In this document: piece after piece, positions 12,641 through 26,900 of the stretch
Layout of the letters: every line of letters starts with the position of its first letter
How positions within the stretch are numbered: the stretch's first letter is position 1
Origin: Moringa oleifera
Lineage: Eukaryota; Streptophyta; Magnoliopsida; Brassicales; Moringaceae
Direction of reading: 5' to 3'
Length of the DNA stretch: 64,000 nt
Assembly: GCA_021397835.1 (NCBI GenBank)
Contig: JAJFZO010000566.1
Location: 4,030,001 to 4,094,000 of the forward strand
Notes under the pieces: generated by a model
Databases searched by the model: none
The model's input: only the letters and a program-made list of their open reading frames with translations
What the model was told of the DNA's origin: nothing
Translations under genes and position numbers: made by a program

Positions 12641-12900
12641 TTTTGAGCTATATATTACAATCTGTTGTTAACCTATACAAAAAAGTAGGAAGACCCACCC
12701 AATATATATTCCTTGCAACTCCAAGTTCAAAAAAGGTCATGGGGAAAAAGATCAACCATCAAACCTCATTCACAGTTTTTTTTTTCTTTTTTTCCCTTTT
12801 TTTTTTTTTTTGGTCTTTGGCATGCAAAATATGTGAACCCCAATCACAAGACTCAGCAGAAAGCAGACTGGTAATGATCAAGCACAGTTGGCAAACATTG
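12640..12900 (-). other. Probable 3' UTR of the GATA gene
   Basis: Lies just downstream of the GATA stop codon on the minus strand. It contains long T-runs on the plus strand (12777-12812), which are A-runs in the transcript sense. The exact polyadenylation site cannot be fixed by eye. Confidence 0.4.
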
Positions 12901-15900
12901 TTAAGGGCGGAGAAGTTGTGGGTATGCTGAGCTACTACTAGTGCTTGCTTGCTGACCAAAACTAGAAGTTGGGTGCAGGAGTTCTGCCTGTGGGAATGAG
13001 CTATTGGATGGCACATCCAGCAGCAAATCCTGATCAGAGTTTTCATCAACAAAAGGGAGAGAATCCAGCATGAGGGAGCTACCATCAGGAGGCAGGGCGA
13101 ATAGAGCCCTTGGACTGAAGCAAGTGACATCATTCTCTTGGACCTCTTTGTTCTCATAGCTGGCCTTCATGATCACCCTCTTTGGACTCTTCATCATAGT
13201 CTTTGCTTCTGAAAAATGAAAGACATTTTGTGTATAAGATTGATGCTTTATGCTAAGGTGCAGCTCACTCATTTTTCTTAGGGCCTGAGATCAATTTTGA
13301 CCCATCCAACCAAAGAGACATACCAAAATCTGGAAGGGAATATCAATATTAGAATTCCATATACTATCCATTTGACTGGGCGACATTGTGAGCAAAATTT
13401 GGAGCACCAAGTCTTAAGGGGTTATCAGATCAAGTAGGTCCCATGAATGTTTCCAATTTCTACAAGTTCGTGCGGATGTTTCGATGAAGAAGTGCACATG
13501 CACCATCCCATCTGATGCACAGTCTATTGATTATAAAATAAGCCAAACCAGACATGGCGAAGAGCATATTGGACACTATTCTAAGTCCATGTTAGGATTC
13601 ATTTCTTGCTTTCAAAATGTCAAATAAAAAGTTCCAGCCTGATTAGAGTAAGATTGACTTTAACTTTTACAGATTTGTCAAAATGCATTACAAAGATCCT
13701 TTAGCTTTTGGAATTCCAGTACTATTGATCTTACCTTGTTTTGATTTCTTCTTCTATCAAACAATTTAAATTTCTTGTAGCTCGTGGCATAAGTTACTCT
13801 TGAACCATTGAGAATCTATTGACTTCATACAGACTATGAACAAACGAGCTCTATTCAAAAGAAACAGCTACGATGATATTCCTTTTTTGGCTAACCTGGG
13901 AAATGTTGATTTGGGCTGTCACGTGATCTCTTGACATTCACCAAATTATTTGATGCAATAGCATTTGGTCCTTTCCCAACAAGAGCCCCACCAGTATTAT
14001 TTTTTGATTTCTGCAACCAAAAGAAGCCAATGAGCAGCAATACAATTGTGATTTGCTTTTCCAAGATGAAATTGTAGTTAAATTATCTTCATATAACAAT
14101 ACTCCTATTTTGAGAGATCAGGTCAAACCTTGATTTGATGATAGCTTTCCACCCAATGGGATTTTGTCAAATTGAACAAAGCAAGCCTCTTTACAGTCTT
14201 AAAATCTTCAGCTCTTGTCCCTGAGAAAGACACATCAAAAACCCCCTCTGCAAGCAATTGCTGAAGGGAAGACAAGTTCTCCTTGAACTGACGGCTATCA
14301 AACATGCTTCTGAGGCTGCAAAGGCAATAAGAAAACATCGAGAATGCTGGATCGTGGTTAAACTCTCCACACAGTTGACAGTTCCATTAATATACAGTGT
14401 TAAATACCAAGTCAAATCAGCAAGTATGGCCATTACTTGATCATTCAGACTTTCAATTCAGTGACCTGACAAAATTCTAAAAAATGGGCGATTACTTTGC
14501 ATCGGATACAATATTACTCAAATAGGATGACTCCAATTTCATGCTATGTTGTGCATGTGCAATGCCTCATCTCTCTTGAATGAAATATTGTTCACAATCA
14601 GCGTCACAGCATAACAATATTTAACATTTTCAGTACATTCTCAGTTGTAACACAAAGAAAAAATAAAACATGAAAAACAGACTCCAACCTGTCAGGAATT
14701 TTAGCAGTGTCAACTGGGGATAGAAATTTCATTAATTGCTGCTGCTCTTCATTTGTCAAGTGTCCCACAAACCCCTCAAAGTTGAGAACATCCTGCACCA
14801 AACAATAACAAGCAATCATGATAAGTACTCAACATATAGAGAGACAATTTACAACCAGACTTATGATCGCTGCAATATAACAAAAACTTCAATCAGCCCT
14901 GCGATAACAGTAATTAAGAATAGAAAAGAAATAGCAGATTTGAATCAGAAAAAAGAAAACGTAAGATCATTTATACAACCTTGACAATTAAATATGAGAT
15001 CTCAATGGTGAAGTGGACATTGTAACTAAGGATTTTGCTTAACATCAAACAATTATGTAATATTCATGAAGAACCATCATCTTCGAAAGAATACACAACA
15101 AAGCAAACTCAGGTTAAATGGGCTTGACCCTAATGCAAGGTATAATTTAGGAGAACTTTCACGTATGCATAAACGTTGTAAACAATCAAACTAGTATGAT
15201 AGATGATGATACATAAGTTTTTGAAAGAATTGATTTATTAGAGAGAAACAAACCAAAAAAAAGAAAAAAGAGAGATCACTACTTACATTCAAATCTATGT
15301 TACACAGTGGTGAACTATGACTTCCCAGGAGTTGTAATTTTTCATGCTGAGACTTGTCCCTGTAATTCAAAACAACAGACACATTAAGCTAATTTGGCAA
15401 GTCTCCAACCATGAAGCAATGCTTCCAAAGATGGTCACTTTTATTACCTGGTAGCAAAAACTACATATACATTTTGCATCATAAATTCAAGACTGAGGTG
15501 GTTATACTACCAAAAAGCAGCTCACTATAAATTTCATGACCCAGATTGACACTAGATATTCTAATCTCCAGAAAAAGCTACATAACAAAAACTTCTTTTG
15601 CCTTTTCAGCACTTTAAGCAACCAATATTGTTTACCAACATACCTGTCAGTATGCAATCAATATTGCATTTTAACATCATGGAGGAGCAAACAGTAAGAT
15701 GTAATTTCTGAGCCAAATACCAATATCCATATTTTAAAAAATACATATAATTAGAAAATTTTATTCTTGAGTCTTGGAACAGCTACCTCTTAAGTTGCTC
15801 TGCCTGAGTCCCTTGTCCATCAGGTTTCTTAGCTTTTTCAGTTGCACGACTTGAAAAATTGACACTATTGATACCATTATTTACAGGAAATTTCATGGAT

Positions 15901-18900
15901 CGTGAATAGGCCTCATTTATTGAATATTTATTTTCAACTGAAAGGGAGCTAGCCTCGGATTCCTCTTCTCGAGCTATTGAGCTGGGATGTCTAATGAGAA
16001 CGCTTCCATGTCCTATCTCGACAGAAACCATAGGTGTTTCACTCTCAAAAAGCAAATCTTCTTCTGAAGATCCAGAGAAACATGAAGACTGTTGTTCTTG
16101 TAAAATGGTATATAGATCTTTAGTTAGCTTCTCAACCGGAGATGGCTTTGATCTACTCACACAGGTCCTCTTCCTAGAAGGAACCATGGTGTCCCACACA
16201 TTAGACTGTGCTGGACCTAAAAAAAAAGAGCAGGTACATACATACGTGTCAGCATCAATGAAAGGAAATGGCAAAATTTTGAAAATGGATTATAAACTGA
16301 AACTCAATCCTCTATACTTATCAGCTCGAAGTGCAGGCTAGAAAACGTAACTGAGGTAAAGAATAAAAATACTAGCATGAGATACCGTCAAAATGAAATC
16401 GGGAACTTACATATTCGTTTGTTTCCAGCTACAATAAGTGTTTTGATCAAAAGAAATAACAAGTCACTATGAGTTCCAGTTGCTACAATATAAACCAAAT
16501 CATATACAAGGGGTGTATGAACACCTTTACATGAGATGATAAACGATAGCTATTATTTGTAAATATGACGCATTATTGAACTGTTTGCATACTGAACTAA
16601 ACATGCAAGCAGTGAGCTTCAAACACAGAAGATTGTGGAAAATCAAAAAGAAACAGTTTCAGGGAAAAATTAAGAGGTTTTTCTACTGACGAAAACTTGA
16701 TATCAACATGGTTATTGCTTTTTTTTTTTTCCCCTTTTCAACTCAGAACCATTCCTTTTTTTCTTTTCTCTATTTCTTTTTCTTTTTTTTTTTTTTTTTT
16801 TTGGTTATATAGAGAACTCAGAACCATTCTTTGAACTAGTTTTCCACTTACTCCAAGGACCACATGCATAAATACCAGAGGAAGTTCAGTTAATATGCCA
16901 GAATTGATAACCCAATCCATCAAATTTTATATCAGACCATAAACATCAAATATCTGCTTGCATCTGAGACGAACATCCAACCTGTCAAATCACTTGCGTC
17001 TGCACCACCAAATTGTGCACAGCTCTCAGAATTAGATATAGCTGAGCCAGAACTTGATCTATTGCTTGTATCTTCATCTACAACCTTGCGGAAACCCTGG
17101 CTATAATCAGTGGAGGCCCCTCCAACTAACACATCTTGGTTTTGTTTTCTTTTGAGTAGTTTCGCTTCTTGTTTCTTATTTATAGATATACTCTTCACCC
17201 TGGAAACCCTGTGATCCTCATAATCATCAGATTCTGCCCGGGCATGAAGTGGGGTGTAGTTTGCAAGTGTTCCTTTGGTCCTCCATCGAGATCCACAAGC
17301 ATTGCAGAGCACTGGTTTCTCTGGAGGTCCATTTCGCCAGAGAGGAGTGCCTATGGCAACAATTTATTTTCAGCAATCAATGGACATTAAACAATTCTCA
17401 GCACAATAATTGCTAGAAAAGTAATGTAGACAAATAATAACAATTACTTGTCTGAAACTTCAGATAGAATCAATTCAGTTCTGATCCACTCATCACAAAC
17501 AACATTGTAAATTTAAAGTCAAGAGCTCTAATCTAATTAATATGTTAAAATGTAAACGGCTTTGCAAAACAAATACGGATACCCTTGCCATCAAGATAGC
17601 ATTGAAAAGTAAGGTGCATCCTCTCCATGATGAATTGAATGGTTTATCAAAAAGCTTTTGATAAAATTTGAACTTGTACTTTTCGTTAAACCAGTCATAC
17701 ATGCAAATGTTAGCAATACTTGCACACAATCTCTCCTGAATACTATTTTATGGATCAATCATGCGTCTTCCATTGCAAAATCAACTAACATAGGGGCAGC
17801 TCAGAACACCATCAAGGAAATCATTGGTGAATTACGTCTGTAGAATTCATGCAGCTCAATCCACTCAAACAAGAACAATGCTCAAACAGGGTACTGATAA
17901 TGCTAGTTGACAAACTCAAATATAGCTGGACTTCCAGACTACGAAATAACTCAGGCCAGGCATGGCACTTGTACTCAGCGCTGAGCAGAGAATCAATAGA
18001 GCTCTTGATAGGTAACACTAAACGCCAAGTGAATTGATTCCAGAACTGGAGACGAATGCAACAATTGGATTGAAATATTCCTTTGAAGTTTCCTACTTGC
18101 AATGACTCATCAAGGCTGGAGGCATCAATATCTGAGTTGTGGATAATTTCAAAGGTTAGCTTGATTGGATTTCACTTATTCCACCTGAACAAAATCTAGG
18201 ATGAAACTGCAGTCAATTTTAATATGCTAAAGTATGATGCTCGACAACTCTAACTATCTTAATAATATAACAACAAAAACTATACGCCATGGGGTGAATG
18301 CTCCTTCATTGAAGTTCAGAAATAAGCAGAGAAAGAACTGTGGAATTGTGAATGCATTATATTTTGGGTGGAGTAGTTTAAATCCAACTGAAACTCCAAT
18401 AGAAAGGACGAATGGACTTTATACAAGCTAAATTTGGAACAATAAAGGTAGGCTGTCAAGAGGAACATCAAAATGAGACATCCTTAGTATCGAAAGATAT
18501 TGACATTGTTCTTGAAAGGTTGCTTTCGACACAATTTTCTTGTCTTGCAGACCACCTTTGCCATTGCTCAATCTTCCTTGAATCCATAGTAATTTTTGCA
18601 CCAGAGGACTGCTAGTGTTCAGAAACTAAAACCTTCCTTTAAAACAATGAGACTTTGAAATCATGCAAACAAGAGAGACCATTCCTTTTAAGCCAAGGAG
18701 ATGACGAATGAATTCACAGCAAATGTAACTGTACTAAGCTCTCAAATCAGCATGTATAGTCTGTTGGAATGGTGAAGGAAATGACGTGATAAGTTCCATA
18801 GAACTAATTCAGGAATGTGAAGATACTGATAGTTCTTCTCATGAATTGAATTGAGAGGTTGGAGGCCTAAGTAGCAAACACTAAGCTTCAAAAGAGATTG

Positions 18901-19829
18901 CATCATCATCATGAGTAAAGCTCTGCATTGATGAAGGGAAAACAATAGCATAGACCTAATTCAAGAGTAGTTTTATGAGAGCAGTTCTCCTTTGAATTGT
19001 GATTGGGAAAAGGCAGGAGGAGAAATGGCACAACACTGAGAAAAGAGTTAGATGATGGTCCATAACAAATTTGAGTGTCTGCTTACAGTAAGTTTTGCCT
19101 GAATATAAAATGGATATGGGCAAGTAATAGTGGAATGCATCAAAGATTTGAAGCATGGATGTTTGAGAGAAAGTACATTTTCCTTTTGCAACTGAATCAT
19201 TCAGTTAGCAAAGGAATACGACCAGGAACCAACCTTTGATTCAGTATTGAGGTTCATAAACAAATATGAAGCAACTGAATAGTTTTACCAATCACATAGT
19301 GTCTGTGAGTTGCTCCATATTCAACAGCATAGACTCAGTCATAACCCAGTATTGAAAAGAATTTCAAACTCAGTTTGCAGTGGTAAGACAAGTTCAAACT
19401 TCAAAGGAGAGACAAAAAAGGAAGAACCTCCAAGGGAAAAAGTAATGGTATCAGAAAATTAGTAATGAGGTGAAAAACAATTGAATTAATTGACAAACCC
19501 AAATTCAAACCAATTCAGATAGTGAAAGAAATAAGGACACCTGTAACTCTAAATCCAAATACAAACAGAACAAAACATAGAACAATACACATTCCAAATT
19601 CATTGTTTTTTGTCCGGGCTATCTCCCAGCTTTTCCGGATATTAATTTCTTTGAAGACAGAATTATTTGTCAAAGCATGTGAACCATACATGTGAAATAA
19701 CATTTATGGAAAAAAAAAGATAATAAAAACAGAAGAACCCAATTTTGTTCTTGGTTATTCAAAGTAAATATGGAGAAACAAGAACTCACTTGTAACTCCA
19801 CAGTGACAGCAAGGCCCTTGCTTGCCCAT
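12901..19829 (-). CDS. GATA26/27-type zinc-finger transcription factor with ASXH/DEUBAD-like domain
   Basis: Predicted nuclear DNA-binding regulator of the plant GATA family. Eight minus-strand coding exons: 19790-19829, 16982-17350, 15787-16216, 15287-15359, 14689-14792, 14129-14315, 13896-14010, 12901-13208. All introns are GT-AG, and the sum is 1626 bases, i.e. 541 codons plus stop with every phase consistent. Residues 7-32 form the finger C-x2-C-x18-C-x2-C with [19 protein letters not shown]. Intron 1 (about 2.4 kb) splits it after Thr13. Basic patches ([21 protein letters not shown]) may be nuclear-localisation signals. Residues of about 305-400 ([39 protein letters not shown]) match the ASXH/DEUBAD region that in plants sets GATA26/27 apart from other GATA factors. 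The C-terminus is Ser-rich and acidic. The start is the first [14 protein letters not shown], as in the family. I see no damage and take it as functional. Confidence 0.93.
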
Positions 19830-20350
19830 GTCTCTCTCGTTTCCTTAACTGAAGAAAAAAAATTTAAAAGAAAATTTCACCCAAAAAGAGAAGAAAAAAA
19901 AGGGGAAAAAGGCAAAAATTTATTGACAAAAACTTGGAGTGGAATATGAAATTTGTTTTTAGAAAAATATGATTGTTTTGTTCAAGCCTTATATCATACA
20001 AACAACTGGGTATTAAAGGCTTCTCTGCAACAAACCCAGAAAGTAAGTTCGGCAGAAGAGAGCAGAAGCCAGGACACCCAGAAAAGTTTCTTTGTCTTAG
20101 GGTCCAAGGAAAATCAAAGAAAATAAATACCACCCAAACTAATCAAACACGAAATGAAGAAAGCAAGAGAGATTGAAGATGGGTATTTCAGCTAGGAATC
20201 TGTACAATCTAATGGAAAAAAGAAAAGACCATTTGATAGAGGAATCTAATAAATGGCTGTGAAAAGAGGAAGGTTGAAATGGGAGAGAGAAAGAGGAGAT
20301 GAAGAAGAAAGAAAGAGAGAGAAGGTGTGTGTATGTGTGTATATACCTCT
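19830..20350 (-). promoter_or_regulatory. 5' UTR and core promoter region of the GATA gene
   Basis: Upstream of the ATG the plus strand is GA-rich at 20270-20330 (CT-rich in the transcript sense). Such CT tracts are common around plant transcription starts. A TATATA-like stretch at about 20339-20346 lies roughly 30 bases upstream of that tract on the minus strand, a plausible TATA box. A 5' UTR intron cannot be excluded. Confidence 0.4.
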
Positions 20351-22539
20351 TGTTTTGTATGTGAAGTAAATGTTCAGCTTTCTTTCTTTGCTTTATTTTG
20401 ATGTTATTGAAAGATTTTTCAATTACTCTGAAAAAACATTTTATTAATTTCTTGTAACTTTACAATGGCAGTGAAGGCTAGAAGAATATTATGGCATATA
20501 TCCTGTTGACTATAGACTTTTCTGCCCTGTCTTCGGTTTTCTTCTAATTTTAAAATTTTTAAAACCCCATAAAATAAAATCAAAAATAAAAATTATGGTT
20601 ATAGAGAAAGAGGAAAAGCAAAGCAAAGGTACAGCCCACATTGGCCAGAGAACAACAGCAACAGAAAAAAAAAATAAAAAATAAAAAAAGAGAAAGAAAC
20701 AAAGAGGGCTTGTTTGGCTTCTTTTACTTTTTTTTTTCCTTTGTTTTTCTCAATAAATATTAGGTTTGAATATGTATGTGATGACATGATGTTGATAAAT
20801 ATTAAAGTATAACCCTAAAGTCACCGTCTCACGCCTTGATGATCACGGCCACAACTCTCTCCACCCTCCGATTAGCCTAAAGTATTCAATGGTGGCCCCA
20901 TAATATACCATTTTCTTTTTTATTTTCTTTTATTTAAGACAAAATGGTAAATATTAAGGATTTTTAATTAGTCATAAAAAAAACCCAAAACCAGGCTAGG
21001 AAAGGGATATGTATTATCTTCTTATATATCCTATCCGGGTTTTTATGTATATATATTTATCTCTCTTATAAAGAAAATTATTTAATTTATATAAAGGAAA
21101 AAAAAAGGGTAAAAAGGACAAATAGTATGTCCATGATACATAGTGGGTATCCCATGAATTTGACTCTTTTGGTGTCATGTAAGATTATCTTTTGGAGTTA
21201 GTAGCCTACTCTTAAGCATATGTTTCCATCAATAAACCCACCTTTAATATTGAATTACATTTAATTTCAACTTTTAGGGGGGTATTTTTGTCATTTTACA
21301 TAAAATGTCACGATGAATCTATCAGTCCAAATTTATCGATCAATGAAAAACAATGTAGGAAAGTGCCCGACGTTCAACTACTTATTTCATACCAAGTAAA
21401 ACGTGCATATTATATCATCAAAATTGAGAGCTGAGAAAAATGATAATGTCAAGGGTGAAATTACACCGGTCAATGGTGTAAAATGCAAAATATTATTGAT
21501 ATTAATTTATATTTTTTCTATGATCATACTATTTTTTATAATAATTATCACCGACGGAGTTATTAGAGGGAGAATTTTATATATTCCATAATAAAGAAAA
21601 TGGTAATCATGTGTAGTGCTACACATGGCAAATTTTCTCCACACCTAGTGGTTGATTGCATCAGAGTCGTTTGCTCTCAATCGCGACCACAAAATTGAAT
21701 AGTGGGTCCCGTCATAAATATATCTCATATAACGAATATTTGGTACCATTGAATTTGCACACATTATAGTTCCCTCCCTTCATGTATTGTCACTAAGGGA
21801 AAAGGAATAATTTGCGGAAAAGAAAACGGTTAAGATTGATTTCATCTTGCCACGTGGACGGTAAAGATACCACTGTTGACATTAATTTGTAAAAATAATT
21901 TTAGAAAGAGAGAAATTTTCCTCCCTAGGATTTCTCCTGTGTGAGCACTCATATGCTAAGATTGCGTAAAGGGCCCATTTTACAGGATACAAGACCCTAT
22001 TATTTATTGTATGGGTCCCACTTAAGTATGAGTTAGATAGTGGGACCGGTTGTTTGAGTACGTAAAGCCACGTGTACAGCTAAGATGCTTGGGTGCATGA
22101 TTGGAGCCATGTGGTGAGGGGTAACGCGTTGCATGACTTTTAATTAATTTAATTAAAGTAAACAAAACAAGAAGCCGCCTTGAAGAGGGCAGCGAGACGG
22201 ACCTAATCTTCCCGTGTGACCCTAATGACCCTTTTTATTTTATGGAAATAGATAGTTAAGAATTTTTTGCTTAGATTACCAAAACACCCCTATCCCTCAA
22301 AATTAAAAGAAGGGAGAGAAAATTCCCCTTGTGGAATCCACATGTTTAGATTAGCACTAATCAGTGCAACGATGAGATAATCTTAACCATTTCTAGAGAT
22401 AAAAATTAACAAGTTGTTCACTAAATTCAAATTATCTTTAAAGAGGGGTAAAAGGCATTGCATGTAAATCACAAAATATTTATTATTTATAAATAATTAA
22501 AGATAAAATATCACTTAAAATTTTGAAAATATTTTTTTA

Positions 22540-22930
22540 AAAAAAATTAACTTTTTTGATTGATAAAAATAATTAAATTAGAAGTTGATTTAAATTATTA
22601 AAAAATTAAGTATAATTTCTTTGTTAAAATACTTTAAAAAATAACAAGAATAAATTTTATATTTTTATTTGGAGTTAGTTTTCAAATTTTAAACAATTTT
22701 TGATTCACAAATTATTTATTATAAATTTTTAATAATAAAAAAATTAAAAAATATATTTTAATACTTAAAAAATTTTTGAAACCCTTTTATAATGAAAGGT
22801 TAAATATTTATTTTACATGCATTAAAATTTTGAAGTCAAAATTGATAATATATAATATTTAATTTAAATATTTTTAATTTTTAAATTTTTTGACTCAAGT
22901 TCAATTTGATTCATTTGTCACTTTTTGAAA
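22540..22930. repeat. AT-rich dispersed repeat, copy 1
   Basis: Shares an ordered run of short motifs with copies at 28610-29060 and 30320-30720, including AAATTATTAAAAAATTAAGTA, a TTTGTTAAAATA block and a TTTGATTCACAAATTATTTAT block. It is the most diverged of the three and its ends are unclear. Low complexity makes the exact extent uncertain. Confidence 0.4.
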
Positions 22931-23911
22931 TTCATGATCAATTCTAAAAAATAATATTTTTTAAATTTTTAAATAATATATACCAAAAATTTAATGATAT
23001 TTTCTTTTTATAGCATAATTTTAAATGAGGATCCAGAAAATAAATCTATAAAAATCACGAAGTAAACAAGAGAAAAATAATAAAAAATTATAATATTAAG
23101 GTTAGTATTGATATTTAATATCATTTAAATCAAGAGATAGAATCGGAGATTTTTGTTAGAGAACTGTGGGGTCACAAATCTTATCATGGTAGAGATCATT
23201 TAATGGTGGAATATCAAATGCATTTGTTTTATACTTGAGTTATAATGGAAGGAGTAAACTACTCAGTTAGGTAATGACATCTATCTACTAGTCTACTTTG
23301 GTCCTATCTTGAGTATATCTTTTCTTTTTTTTTTTTTTGGGTTTAATGTTCTATTTGTTTATGATTTTAGATCTAAGTTTCACATTCTAAATGAGCTACA
23401 ATTATGGGTCTACCAAAAATAAATCATGGGTCTCATTGCATTCTATATGATTTTATATTAATTGATTTTACCCTAAGTTGTACGTGCATCGTCATAGGAA
23501 GAAGTCTTGAGTTGGATCTACCCTTTTAATTGAGTTTGTAGAACTAAATTTATTATAGAGGAAATGAATTTTTCTATTATATCATAAGGGTTGTTTTTTG
23601 ACACATTTCTTTCATCTCTATTGGACTATAGCTATTTCGACACTTCATGAACAAAAAAATTTCACTAATTCTTTAGTGAAGGCAACAAAATCTTATCTCC
23701 TAATCACGAGAAACTAGGAAATTGAGATTTATAAAGCAAATGAAAAAGTCTATGTTTGATTTTTTTAATGTTTATTTGATAAATTAAAAAAATAAATATT
23801 GATAAACTCATGTTATAATAATTAAATTTTTGAGCAAATGAAAATTTTTATTAAAAAGAAGTGGAGGTTTTATAGATTTAGAACTTTTTTTTAATTTACA
23901 TATTTGGTCAT

Positions 23912-23929
23912 TATATATATATATATATA
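23912..23929. repeat. (TA)n microsatellite
   Basis: Uninterrupted TA dinucleotide run of about nine units in AT-rich spacer. Confidence 0.8.
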
Positions 23930-26900
23930 GAAAAGACAAAAGCGAAGAAGCACTCTCTTTCCGCGGATTAGTTTGTTATCTTAATAAATTTGTTCTCAAA
24001 TTTAGGAACCGAAAGATATACAAGTAAAAGATTTTGAGACATTTTGGGTTGTAAAATGAGATTATTATGGTATTGATTTTGTATTTTTGTTGATCCTATT
24101 GAGGAAATTATCTAATAATTATTGATTTAGTATTAAAATTTTAAATAAATTATATTTTAATAACCAGATCAACATTTAATATGTTATGTTAATCTATAAT
24201 TTTGATATTTTTCGTTTGTCTAAAAGAAGATAAATGGTAAAGAATGAAAAGAAAGATAAGAGAATGGAAGATCTAACAAACTTAAAAACTAAAATATAAA
24301 AGGGTAAATTGTTTAAAAGACCTAAACTTTAGGAGGTTAATGAAATCTAAATTAGCTTATTCTAAATTAAGAATATAAACTTATCTCATCTTGGATTGTC
24401 CGAAAAATAATCAAAGATTAGTTTCAACATAATTTTGATTGTTTACCCATTATTAATTCATCAAAGAAGAAAACCAACATTTTAAAATCTTCTCTGCAAA
24501 ATCAATCAAGAAGAGCAAATCTTAGGAAAAAATGGAAAATTTATGATATCTAGTAAAGTTTCTTGAATGAATTGCTTACATTTTTAGAAGTTACACTTAC
24601 AATTTTTAGCATTTATTTCATCTTGTTCTTGATTCAATATTTGACCATAAAAATGTATAGTTTCCAATAAATCCATAATGAATGATCCTTTTCATATAAT
24701 TAATGAATTCTTAGTCAACCTTAGATTTTTTTGAAAGTAAGCTTTTTATTTACGTTAATGAATAGTATTTAAGATTGACCGATACTAATTAGGTTAATAT
24801 ATATATTTTTCGTGATAGATTTTTTTGAAAGTCAGTTTTTTATTTAAGTTAGATGTTAAATTAATAATAAAATAAAAATTCAAATAAATTAATCGAAAGG
24901 ATAAAAGCAATTGAAGGTATTATGATATTTATTTTTGAAGGATGATATATTTAATATAAATAAAACTATATAATTTATTCAGATATAAATAAAATCTACA
25001 TTGATGGGGATTTTAGGGTATATAAAACAAAAAACTATATCTTAATGTAATATAGTTGTTATAATTATTATGGATATTTGTTCTTGCCTATGAGAAAATG
25101 CATTGAGATGGAGTATTAAAATTCTTAACCAAATAATAATTTTACACTTTCTTAAAAGATTAATAAAAAAATAATTTAAAGTTAAGGATTAATATTATCT
25201 TTATCAAAAATAGAAAATTTCAATTTTGATTGATAGAAGAGATAAATAAAATCATAAAATAAATCAAAATAAGATAAGATAAAATAAAAGAAGATAAAAT
25301 TAGACAATAAAACAAGATATCATAATTATAAGATAGAATTTTTAAGTTATAACATAGAATATTCAGTATATTATTAGATATTATTAAATTAAGATAATAT
25401 TATAACTGTTTTTTTAAAAGATAAAGATAGCATGTATACAATTAAAAAAAAAACCTCCATTGTAGGAAAATAAAAGATGAAAAGCACAAGATTTTTTTTT
25501 TTTAAAGAGAAGATAAACATGAATAAACATTAAAATTGATGATTTTATACTGTTTTATCCATTTTTATGCCATTTTTTATCGGTATAAAATTATTTATTT
25601 TGAGTAGAAAACTCTTTCTATTGGATATTTTATTGGCCTCTAAACCATATACCAAAATTATTAATTCTTTATTGTATCGACCTCTTTTTGTCTATCTCAT
25701 CAAAAAATAAACATGAAATGCCCAAGCAATGTGATCCTCTAGAAGTTAAATTGCCTTTTACTCTTTCAAAACAAGTAAGGCTAAGTCTCACAATCTTTGA
25801 CCTTTACCGACTCTTCTGTTTTCAACTATTCAAAAACTTGGAAAATTTTGTTCCAAAATCCACACAATTTGGTGCAAAGAGCGCTTGACCACTAAAATTG
25901 GTAGAATGAGACAACAAAAATGAGGAAAAACATGAAAGGTTGTGATTGATGAGGAATATTGGAGAGGTTAATGGGAGGCACTAGAGCTGACCAGGAGCAG
26001 GAGCCTCTTAATTGAGGGAGCCATGGTTGCATCATGGTGCATGCCACTCCACACCTACCCACCCACCATGACCCATATTTGTCACTTGAAACTCCACCAC
26101 ATTTTATTTGAAAATTGCTTTCCAAGTGATGGAAGATGATTAAAGTAATCAATAATTAATTAGACCACCACTACCCTTTGATACGAAAATCATGGATTGC
26201 TTAGCCAATGGGCACTGCCAGCTTGATTTATTTTATTAGGAATCTTAACAAGTAAGTTTAGATATAAAGCTTCATTCAATGTCAATTCTAGAGGCCCCTT
26301 GTTTTCGGAAATTTCCAGCCTTATTGTATGAAGTAGACACTTGATAGTAACTCATTAGCCATTACTTCAGTATTAAATTCACAAATTAAAAAAAAAATGT
26401 AAGAAAACATTAATGTAGACTACATTTTTAATTTATAGATATGTGTTACCTTGGCGATTAGATCACCTTTCATACAGCCAATTTAATTAACTAAAAAATG
26501 TTGGTAAAAATTAAATTATAAATAATATTATTTTCAAATATTTTATCATTATTATTTTTATTTTTAATGCACAAGATTTTAAATTTGATTTTCGAACCAA
26601 TAAAGTAGATACATGATGAAAAAAAAATCTTGCTATTTATTTCTATTAATCTGGCTTTTTCCTTGAAATTTACATTTTTTAAAATTTTAAAAAATTTTAA
26701 TATATAATTGTTGAAATTGAACACCTAGCTATAAACACAGTTGCATAATGACAAAAATTAGGTGCAAGGAGAATACAATATTTACCTATGTCCAAAGCAA
26801 TAAAAGACAATATTAATCAATCTATTATAACCACCCGTTTAGGCTAAATGAGTGTGATTAAGTGAGTTGATAGAACTTTAATTCATATAATTAAAAAATT

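Noticed and set aside
12643..13157. Open frames at 12643-12930 (plus) and 12759-13157 (minus)
   Set aside because: They overlap the last GATA exon and its 3' UTR in other frames. The long Phe/Lys runs come from poly-T tracts.
15994..16341. 115-codon plus-strand open frame
   Set aside because: It is antisense to GATA exon 3, which carries the family-consistent reading.
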